The position numbers and the translations under genes were made by a program. A model generated the notes under the pieces. The model saw nothing but the letters and a program-made list of their open reading frames with translations, was not told where the DNA came from and did not search any database. Shown here piece by piece: positions 1-6,478 of a stretch of DNA of 64,000 bases (the stretch's first letter is position 1; each line of letters starts with the position of its first letter). The DNA lies in NCBI GenBank assembly GCA_948616425.1, contig CAPGBJ010000041.1, positions 1-64,000 of the forward strand, given 5' to 3'. Source of the stretch: an uncultured Oscillospiraceae bacterium (GTDB lineage: Bacteria; Bacillota; Clostridia; Oscillospirales; Oscillospiraceae).

Positions 1-1
1 C

Positions 2-139
2 GAGTCCACCATCCGCGACACCGACGTGGCCGAAGAGATGATGAGCTACGTGAAGAACAACATCCTGGTCCAGTCCGCCCAGGCCATGCTGGCCCAGGCC
101 AACCAGGTGCCCCAGGGCGTACTGCAGCTGCTGGGCTAA
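2..139 (+). CDS. Flagellin, C-terminal 45 residues (5' end outside window)
   Basis: The reading frame open at the left edge ends with residues matching the D0 C-terminal helix of bacterial flagellin (MSYVKNNILVQSAQAMLAQA, then NQVPQGVLQLLG). This helix packs in the filament core and carries the export and polymerisation determinants of flagellin, which is secreted through the flagellar type III system. A GC-rich terminator follows at 252-281, and fliB, whose product methylates flagellin lysines, comes next, which supports the call. Only the last 45 codons are present, so the copy type cannot be named. Confidence 0.9.
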   Translation, partial: ESTIRDTDVAEEMMSYVKNNILVQSAQAMLAQANQVPQGVLQLLG

Positions 140-186
140 GAGTAGCCTAAAGATAGCATAGTCTATCACCGGCCTGGGACAGCATG

Positions 187-215
187 GCCAACCAGGTGCC
201 CCATGCTGGGCTAAT
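187..215 (+). repeat. Partial copy of the flagellin 3' end
   Basis: The string GGCCAACCAGGTGCCCCA of the flagellin tail (about 97-114) occurs again about 90 bases downstream, followed by GCTGGGCTAA, the last codons and stop of the gene. It looks like a small internally deleted duplication of the gene end lying between the stop codon and the terminator. Confidence 0.6.
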
Positions 216-251
216 CTCTGAAAAACAGCTTTTATCTCATTTGCACATGCA

Positions 252-282
252 GGGGGCGGGCGCTTGCCCGCCCCCCTTTTTG
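252..282 (+). terminator. Rho-independent terminator of flagellin
   Basis: GGGGGCGGGCG / CGCCCGCCCCC-like stem with a very short loop followed by TTTTT, placed after the flagellin gene and ahead of fliB. Confidence 0.85.
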
Positions 283-357
283 TAGGGTCGGATATGATGC
301 ACCTGTCCCCCAGGTGTATGATACGCGCCCCTATCTATCAACAAATGAGGTGTTACC

Positions 358-1575
358 ATGGCCGAAAAGCCTATGATGATCCGCACTGCCCTGATGCCGC
401 TTTACTATAAAGATTTCCACTGCGTGATGGGCGCCTGCCAGTGCAACTGCTGTGATGAAGATTGGAGAATTGAGTTCAGCAAAAAGGACTACCTGACCAT
501 CAAGCGAGCGGTGCAGAGCGAGGAATTAAAGGCGGTGATGAGTCAGAGCCTGCGCAGACTCCGGGAGCGGGAGCACGACGGGATGTATGCAGAGTTCCAA
601 ATGACAGAGCAAAAACGCTGTGCCTTTCATACGCCGGAGGGCCTGTGCCGACTTCAACTGGAGTGTGGGGAGGAGACGCTGCCCCTGGTATGCCGCAGCT
701 TTCCCAGAAGGAGGACCTACACGCCTGCGGCGTTGGAACACTCCCTCTCTCCCGCCTGCGAAGGGGTGCTGGGCCTGCTGTGGGACTTGACCGAAGGGAT
801 TGACTTTGTAGAGGAGCCGATACACCCCAGAGAACAAATCACGTTGTGGCCCTCCTCCCCTGCCTCCGCCCGGTTTGGGGACATTCGCTCCCTCTGCATC
901 GACATTCTTCAGGCGCGGGCCATGTCCCTGCGTCAACGGATGCTGATGTTGGGCATAGCACTTCGGGACCTGATGGAGCAGAACTGGGAAGAGGCGGAGG
1001 TCTTTGACGGCTGGCACGCCAAGTGGGAACTGCTGCTGAACAGCCCTGACGCGGTGGTGGAGCAGCTGAGGCAAATGCCCCAAAACCGCCCGATGTTCTT
1101 GAGCCACAATCTCCAAACCCTTTTTAGAAGTATCGAAGGAGAATTGCGCAGAGAACTGCTGTCCGTGATCACGGATGAAGACTTTACCGGGGAAATCAAT
1201 CTGGACGAGGTGACCATAAAGCCGGCCCGCTATCAAAGGCTGGAGGGGCAGATGGAGAGTCTGTTGGGACATTCAGACTACTTTTTTGAAAATCTGATGG
1301 TGACCGTGGCCTTTTATCTGGCGTTTCCAGACGGGAAGAGCCCGGAAAACATGTGGAAAAGTTATGTGAATCTGTGTAATATTTACAGCTTCTACCGCTT
1401 CTGTGCGGTCTGCGGCTGCGGAAAAGAGGTGAGCCGGGAGCGGTTGTTCTACGTCCTGGTCCAGGTCAGCCGCAGCATTCTTCATAATTCCAAACGGAGG
1501 AACCGATTCCGGGACAAATTGTTCCAGAACGACAGCGCCACCCTGGCCCACATGGCAATTCTGGTGGGCGGATAG
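358..1575 (+). CDS. fliB: Flagellin lysine-N-methylase FliB
   Basis: 405 residues. The N-terminal part has the cysteine cluster typical of FliB and the CxxCxxCC-like family (Cys at about 22, 27, 29, 31 and 32), then CAFH, GLCRLQ, LECG and a VCRSFPRR segment with further cysteines. FliB N-methylates surface lysines of flagellin in the cytoplasm before export; the cysteines are thought to hold a metal centre, reported for the Salmonella enzyme as an iron-sulfur cluster. The gene lies just after the flagellin terminator, the usual neighbourhood. ATG at 358 is preceded by a modest GAGGTG. It is probably co-transcribed with the two regulators that start 20 bases after its stop. Confidence 0.88.
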   Translation: MAEKPMMIRTALMPLYYKDFHCVMGACQCNCCDEDWRIEFSKKDYLTIKRAVQSEELKAVMSQSLRRLREREHDGMYAEFQMTEQKRCAFHTPEGLCRLQLECGEETLPLVCRSFPRRRTYTPAALEHSLSPACEGVLGLLWDLTEGIDFVEEPIHPREQITLWPSSPASARFGDIRSLCIDILQARAMSLRQRMLMLGIALRDLMEQNWEEAEVFDGWHAKWELLLNSPDAVVEQLRQMPQNRPMFLSHNLQTLFRSIEGELRRELLSVITDEDFTGEINLDEVTIKPARYQRLEGQMESLLGHSDYFFENLMVTVAFYLAFPDGKSPENMWKSYVNLCNIYSFYRFCAVCGCGKEVSRERLFYVLVQVSRSILHNSKRRNRFRDKLFQNDSATLAHMAILVGG

Positions 1576-1594
1576 AAGAGGAGAGGAAGTCAGC

Positions 1595-2131
1595 GTGACA
1601 ATCGGTCAGAATATACGGATCATTCGGAAAAAGCGGGGCCTGACCCAGGAGAAGCTGGGGAAACTGTGCGGTATGACAGGGGGAGCCATCTCCAGCTATG
1701 AGAACGGCGTTACCATCCCAAAGCGCCGGGTGGTGGAAAAGCTGGCCCAGGCGCTGGGTCTTCCGCCAGACAAACTGACCGCGGACACAGTCCCGGATGT
1801 ATCTGCCGGTACGGCGGTTCAACCGGCGCGGGCCAGCGATGGGCTGCTCTATGATGGGGTCTTGGCCGTCCTGAAGGAGCTGTATGGCATAGTGGAGGGC
1901 AAGGTTATTGTGGGCAGCGGCTCCAGCAGGAAGTACTACGTGGTCAGACAGATTCCCGGTGATTTTATCCTTTACGAACGGGATATTGACGCAATTGTCC
2001 GCTCGGCCAAGGCATCCATGTCCCCAATTGTGGAATATATGCGCGGTGTACGCAGGCAAGAGGTGAGGTCCTATGACCGTGGGATTGAATATCAGCGATC
2101 TTCGGAAACGGCGGGGGCTGACGCTGGATGA
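1595..2131 (+). CDS. XRE-family helix-turn-helix regulator (first of a tandem pair)
   Basis: 178 residues from a GTG start preceded by GAAGAGGAGAGGAAG. Residues 1-60 form a Cro/C1-type DNA-binding domain (GLTQEKLGKLCGMTGGAISS, then YENG). The remaining part, from about residue 80, has an LLYDGVLAVLKELYG helix and a YERDIDAIVRSAKASM segment that recur in the next gene, so the two are duplicated paralogues. The gene begins 20 bases after fliB and overlaps the next gene by 59 bases. The target is unknown; position suggests a link to flagellin or phase control, but that is inference only. Confidence 0.8.
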   Translation: MTIGQNIRIIRKKRGLTQEKLGKLCGMTGGAISSYENGVTIPKRRVVEKLAQALGLPPDKLTADTVPDVSAGTAVQPARASDGLLYDGVLAVLKELYGIVEGKVIVGSGSSRKYYVVRQIPGDFILYERDIDAIVRSAKASMSPIVEYMRGVRRQEVRSYDRGIEYQRSSETAGADAG

Positions 2132-2900
2132 GCTGAGCGCGCTGTGTGGGGTCAACCGGGACGATTTGGGGCAGTATGAGCGGGGCGGTATGACGCCGCG
2201 GCCGGATACCGTTCAAAAAATTGCCCAGGCTCTGGATGTGCCCATTGCCGCGATTCAGGGCGGTATGGGCTGGACTGCCCCTCGGCCCACCGAGGGATGG
2301 GAGACTTCGAAAGATGACAGCCTGCTCTATCATGCAATTTTGGAAAATTTGAAGGAGTCGTATGGCGCTGTAGAAAACGAATCTGGTGGAGAGGGGCAGC
2401 AGCGGTTTCAGGTGGGGACGGATTTGGATGGTTTCGTCCTGGAAGAGCGGGATATCCGGGCCCTGATGGAGGCGGTGAAGGCGTCTATCCCGGCTCTGAT
2501 TGAGCATATGAAGGATACCCGCTCCGAAGCGGTCGTCAACCGGGAGATCTTGCAGGAATTGGATGTGCTTCCAGAGGACAGCGAGCAGGCCCTTATTCGG
2601 CAGTATGAGCTGACAGACGATCAGTGGGAACAGCTGAGGGAACTGTTTCCCTCGGAGAAGGCGGGAAAGGGCCGTGCGTTGAAAAGTAATCGCCTGATGC
2701 TGAACGGCATTTTGTACTGGATGAAGACTGGGATTGCCTGGAAAAATCTTCCGCAGCACTATGGGCGGTATAAGTGTGTCTCTGACCGTTTGCGCCTGTG
2801 GAACCGGACCGGAGTTTGGACTCAGGTGGTAACTCGTCTGCTGGAATTACATATTATAGAAGAGGATATTGCAGAAAAAACAGCCCGCTCCACAGATTGA
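2073..2900 (+). CDS. XRE regulator fused to IS5-type transposase N-terminal (DUF4096-like) domain
   Basis: 275 residues. Residues 1-60 are a Cro/C1-type helix-turn-helix (GLTLDELSALCGV, then YERGG); residues 80-160 are paralogous to the C-terminal part of the preceding protein; residues 180-265 read like the N-terminal domain of IS5-family transposases (ELTDDQWEQLRELFP, then LNGILYWMKTGIAWKNLPQ and HYGRYKCVSDRLRLW). No DDE catalytic domain follows and I see no terminal inverted repeats, so this is not an intact insertion sequence but a captured DNA-binding or dimerisation module, or a read-through into a decayed element. ATG at 2073 lies inside the upstream gene with AGAGGTGAGG before it. Confidence 0.75.
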   Translation: MTVGLNISDLRKRRGLTLDELSALCGVNRDDLGQYERGGMTPRPDTVQKIAQALDVPIAAIQGGMGWTAPRPTEGWETSKDDSLLYHAILENLKESYGAVENESGGEGQQRFQVGTDLDGFVLEERDIRALMEAVKASIPALIEHMKDTRSEAVVNREILQELDVLPEDSEQALIRQYELTDDQWEQLRELFPSEKAGKGRALKSNRLMLNGILYWMKTGIAWKNLPQHYGRYKCVSDRLRLWNRTGVWTQVVTRLLELHIIEEDIAEKTARSTD

Positions 2901-2913
2901 TGTGGGCGGGCTG
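2873..2913 (-). terminator. Strong hairpin, terminator-like on the minus strand
   Basis: CAGCCCGC pairs with GCGGGCTG and CCACA with TGTGG around GATTGA. On the minus strand the stem is followed by TTTTTTCTGC, as in an intrinsic terminator; on the plus strand there is no U-run. It overlaps the end of the fusion gene. No minus-strand gene is evident upstream of it. Confidence 0.5.
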
Positions 2914-2986
2914 CTGTCACGATCAATGGGCGATTCGTCGCTGTTGTTGTGCCAAAACTAGTAAATATAGGCAGGTGACTCAATAG

Positions 2987-3015
2987 GTATATCTCCTCCA
3001 TTCGAGGCAAAGCTA
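2987..3015 (+). promoter_or_regulatory. Possible forespore sigma (sigma-F/G) promoter for the SASP gene
   Basis: GTATA at 2987-2991 and GCAAAGCTA at 3007-3015 are 15 bases apart and sit about 60 bases ahead of the SASP start. They resemble forespore-sigma elements only loosely. Confidence 0.3.
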
Positions 3016-3077
3016 TGTGTGGATGTTCCATCCAAGTCAAACAAAAAACAAGAATGAATGAAAAGGAGAGACGAGTC

Positions 3078-3278
3078 ATGTCTAACAGCAATAGTAATAA
3101 GATTATGGTTCCCAATGCCCGTGAGGCTATGAACAAGTTTAAGATGGAGGCCGCCAACGAGGTGGGCGTCAACCTGAAGCAGGGCTACAACGGCGACCTG
3201 ACCAGCAAGCAGGCCGGTTCCGTGGGTGGCCAGATGGTCAAAAAGATGATTGAGTCCTACGAGAACGGCATGAAGTAA
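3078..3278 (+). CDS. Alpha/beta-type small acid-soluble spore protein (SASP)
   Basis: 66 residues from ATG 3078, preceded by AAAAGGAGAG at 3061-3070. The sequence has the SASP hallmark order: NAREAMNKFKMEAANEVGV, which matches the germination-protease cleavage region (family form KxEIAxExGV), then GYNGDLTSKQAGSVGGQMVK, the conserved DNA-binding C-terminal segment. Such proteins coat spore DNA in the forespore, change it to an A-like form and protect it from UV and hydrolysis; GPR protease degrades them at germination. An upstream in-frame start would add 21 residues with no family similarity and no ribosome site. Confidence 0.93.
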   Translation: MSNSNSNKIMVPNAREAMNKFKMEAANEVGVNLKQGYNGDLTSKQAGSVGGQMVKKMIESYENGMK

Positions 3279-3321
3279 TGTGCTCCTAACGGGGCCATAC
3301 TGCTTGACAAAGTAGGCAATT

Positions 3322-3417
3322 AGGGGCCGGACGGACCGCCTGTTGGGAGACGCTGTCAGAGAAGACCGGGCAGTCCGGTTTCCGGGACAGTTTTTCTCAG
3401 GGCGCCGTCCGGCCCCT
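3322..3417. other. Perfect 13-bp inverted repeat enclosing a folded ~70-nt segment
   Basis: AGGGGCCGGACGG (3322-3334) is the exact reverse complement of CCGTCCGGCCCCT (3405-3417). Inside, CTGTC...GACAG and ACCGG...CCGGT form nested smaller stems, giving a compact branched fold. A terminator follows at once. It may be a small non-coding RNA, or part of the SASP 3' region; no -10 element is obvious in front of it. Confidence 0.4.
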
Positions 3418-3428
3418 TATGAAAGAAA

Positions 3429-3460
3429 AGTCCTCCGGTTTGACCGGAGGACTCTTTTCT
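3429..3460. terminator. Bidirectional rho-independent terminator
   Basis: AGTCCTCCGG (3429-3438) pairs with CCGGAGGACT (3444-3453), followed by CTTTTCT on the plus strand and, on the minus strand, by TTTTCTTTC. It separates the plus-strand SASP unit from the convergent acetyltransferase operon. Confidence 0.8.
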
Positions 3461-3522
3461 ATCTGTTTCCTTCTATGGATAAGACTGTACCGTGGGGAGA
3501 CAGAGCTGGCTGTTCAGCGGGG

Positions 3523-4026
3523 CTACGGCCGCAGTAAGGCGTACATGCAGGAGTCGATGACCTCTCCCCAGATGTACACGCTTCGGCGCAGAATGCCCTC
3601 CAGTGTGAATCCGGCCTTCTCCAGTACGCGACGAGAGGAGGCGTTGTGGGCGTAGGGCTCAGCATAGATGCGTTCAATATCCCAGTGGGTAAAACCCTCC
3701 TGGCAGATCTGCTGGACGGCCCGAGTCATGATACCCTGGCCCCAGCAGTCCTCCGCCAACCAGTAGCCCAGTTCGGCCCGGGGCCGGTACATGCCGGCGC
3801 ACCGACATAGAGAGATGCTGCCCACCGCGTGGCCGTCAACCTCAATGGCCCGGAACATGAGAGATTCCTTCGCCTCCAGGCAGTCTGTGATGAACTCCTT
3901 GGCGTCCTTCAGGGTGTAGGGGTGGGGGAACACATCCCGCAGATTGCGGGCGATCTTCTCATTGTTGGCGTAGTTGGCCAAGTCGGGGGCGTCGGTCTGC
4001 CGCCACTCCCGCAGGATAAAATCCAT
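3523..4026 (-). CDS. GNAT-family N-acetyltransferase (RimJ/RimL-like)
   Basis: 167 residues. The sequence has the GNAT order of motifs for the RimJ/RimL group: a basic N-terminal strand (FILREWRQTDAPDL), ELGYWLAEDCWGQGIMTRAV (motif A with the GxxxxA-type acetyl-CoA loop), then NASSRRVLEKAGFTLEG. These enzymes transfer acetyl from acetyl-CoA to the alpha-amino group of ribosomal or other proteins, or to small amines; the substrate here is unknown. ATG at 4026 has a perfect AAGGAGGT ahead of it. It is the last gene of a minus-strand series after hflX, separated by a long hairpin. Confidence 0.85.
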   Translation of the reverse strand: MDFILREWRQTDAPDLANYANNEKIARNLRDVFPHPYTLKDAKEFITDCLEAKESLMFRAIEVDGHAVGSISLCRCAGMYRPRAELGYWLAEDCWGQGIMTRAVQQICQEGFTHWDIERIYAEPYAHNASSRRVLEKAGFTLEGILRRSVYIWGEVIDSCMYALLRP

Positions 4027-4058
4027 GGGAAATACCTCCTTGTAGTGACATCATATCC

Positions 4059-4095
4059 ATATGTAAGGCAAGGGCAGCGCCCTTGCCTTACATAT
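4059..4095. repeat. 17-bp perfect hairpin between hflX and the acetyltransferase
   Basis: ATATGTAAGGCAAGGGC (4059-4075) and its exact reverse complement (4079-4095) around a 3-base loop. There is no U-run on either strand, so it is more like a REP/palindromic element or an mRNA-end stabiliser than a terminator. Confidence 0.7.
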
Positions 4096-4112
4096 CGGCG
4101 GCGGTGTGAATT

Positions 4113-5402
<1,290 letters not shown>

Positions 5403-5403
5403 A

Positions 5404-5901
5404 CTACCTCGCTAAAACTTCAATAATTTCTCCAATATACATGGTGTGGTAGTCCTTCTCCGGATACCACCTGTCTTTGATCTCCTGGGGGATGTTCTCC
5501 GGGGCCATAGGCTGGACGAACCGTTTGCGGCATACCAGCACCAGCTGGGCCTCCTGGAAGTAGGGGGCGCCGCAGTCTGCGACCTGGACCGTAAAGCCGC
5601 ACTCTTTTATTTTGTCAGTATCGCGGCCACTTTTGGAGCCGCACAGCTGTAAGGCCTTACGGCTTTCCTCACCCAAGAAAGACAGAGTGAAGTACTCCTC
5701 TTGGTCTACGAACTCCTTGGTGTACCGCTGGGGGCGGATGTAGCAGGTGGCGGCCGGGGCGCCCCAGATGACACCCAGCCCGCCCCAGGAGGCGGTCATA
5801 GTGTTGCAGCGGTCCGCAGTCCCGGCAGTGATAAGCATCCACTGCTCACCGATGGCGGAAAAAACGTTTTGGTTCAGTGTCTTCGGATCAATTTTACGCA
5901 T
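5404..5901 (-). CDS. Flavin reductase-like (FMN-binding split-barrel) protein
   Basis: 165 residues with the pattern of the flavin reductase / DIM6-NTAB family: TAGTADRCNTMTASWGGLGV and YIRPQRYTKEFVDQEEYFTL near the FMN-binding edge of the split barrel, and YHTMYIGEI at the end. Members bind FMN and either reduce flavins with NAD(P)H or act as small flavin oxidoreductases; the partner here is unknown. ATG at 5901 follows a canonical AAGGAGGT. It is the promoter-proximal gene of the operon with hflX. Confidence 0.8.
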   Translation of the reverse strand: MRKIDPKTLNQNVFSAIGEQWMLITAGTADRCNTMTASWGGLGVIWGAPAATCYIRPQRYTKEFVDQEEYFTLSFLGEESRKALQLCGSKSGRDTDKIKECGFTVQVADCGAPYFQEAQLVLVCRKRFVQPMAPENIPQEIKDRWYPEKDYHTMYIGEIIEVLAR

Positions 5902-5929
5902 GGCAGTTACCTCCTTATTTAAGCCCCCG

Positions 5930-5998
5930 CAGGGGAGCGCCCCCTTGGCAAAGGGGCTGACAGCTTCAGGCCAACTGGGGAACCCCCTTTGCCAAAGG
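5930..5998. repeat. Dispersed-type inverted repeat
   Basis: CCTTGGCAAAGGGG (5943-5956) is complementary, apart from one extra base, to CCCCTTTGCCAAAGG (5984-5998), with GACAGCTTC and GGCCAACTGGGG between. From memory, similar 'ttggcaaagggg ... aactggggg' palindromic units occur in many Oscillospiraceae genomes; this was not checked here. Confidence 0.55.
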
Positions 5999-6050
5999 CG
6001 GTTCTGGTGTCATACCTTAAAGTTTATGCTGTTTCCGGGCATTTTGATAC

Positions 6051-6083
6051 AAAAAGCCGCACCGAATCCACGGTGCGGCTTTT
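6051..6083 (-). terminator. Terminator of rpmE
   Basis: On the minus strand AAAAGCCGCACCG pairs with CGGTGCGGCTTTT around a 6-base loop and ends in a T-run, 13 bases after the rpmE stop. Confidence 0.9.
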
Positions 6084-6095
6084 GTACACAGGGAC

Positions 6096-6299
6096 TTACT
6101 TGTCGAGGCCAAACTTCTTGTTGAAGCGGCTGACACGGCCACCGGTGTCCACCATTTTCTGCTTGCCGGTGTAGAAGGGGTGACACTTGGAGCATACTTC
6201 TACGCGGATGTCCTTCTTGGTAGAGCCGGTCTCAATCACATTGCCGCAGGCGCACCGGATGGTGGTCTGTTGATAGTTAGGGTGGAGGCCTTCCTTCAT
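6096..6299 (-). CDS. rpmE: 50S ribosomal protein L31 (zinc-binding form)
   Basis: 67 residues from ATG 6299, with ribosome site AGAGGTG. The protein has the L31 order MKEGLHPNYQ, RCACGNV, VEVCSKCHPFYTGKQK, TGGRVSRFNKKFG. Cys16, Cys18, Cys36 and Cys39 form the zinc site of the C+ form. bL31 bridges the two ribosomal subunits. A longer in-frame reading extends upstream but lacks similarity and a ribosome site, and it would run through the promoter at 6349-6377. It is a single-gene unit with its own terminator. Confidence 0.97.
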   Translation of the reverse strand: MKEGLHPNYQQTTIRCACGNVIETGSTKKDIRVEVCSKCHPFYTGKQKMVDTGGRVSRFNKKFGLDK

Positions 6300-6348
6300 T
6301 ATGTTCACCTCTTTCTCGTTGGAGGGTATTCTTGTAAACGCAACTGGT

Positions 6349-6377
6349 ATCATAACATAGTTTCTGAGGAAAATCAA
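6349..6377 (-). promoter_or_regulatory. Sigma-A type promoter of rpmE
   Basis: On the minus strand TTGATT (6372-6377), 17 bases, TATGAT (6349-6354), about 45 bases before the rpmE start codon. Confidence 0.75.
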
Positions 6378-6402
6378 CTGTTTTTTCAAAAAAATTTACC
6401 GC

Positions 6403-6431
6403 TCGACGAATGTTGTCCCCTATGCTATAAT
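6403..6431 (+). promoter_or_regulatory. Sigma-A type promoter of the TetM-like/NYN gene
   Basis: TCGACG (6403-6408), 17 bases, TATAAT (6426-6431). It lies divergent from the rpmE promoter and excludes translation starts upstream of about 6437. Confidence 0.7.
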
Positions 6432-6478
6432 CCCAGTTGCAGTTTAACGCAGAAATTTCCAGAGGGGAGGCGGCACAG

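Noticed and set aside
2600..2900. Intact insertion sequence
   Set aside because: Only the transposase N-terminal domain is present, in frame with a regulator; no DDE domain, terminal repeats or target duplication are seen.
3015..3077. N-terminal extension of the SASP protein from ATG 3015
   Set aside because: AAAAGGAGAG directly precedes ATG 3078, and SASP similarity starts after it.
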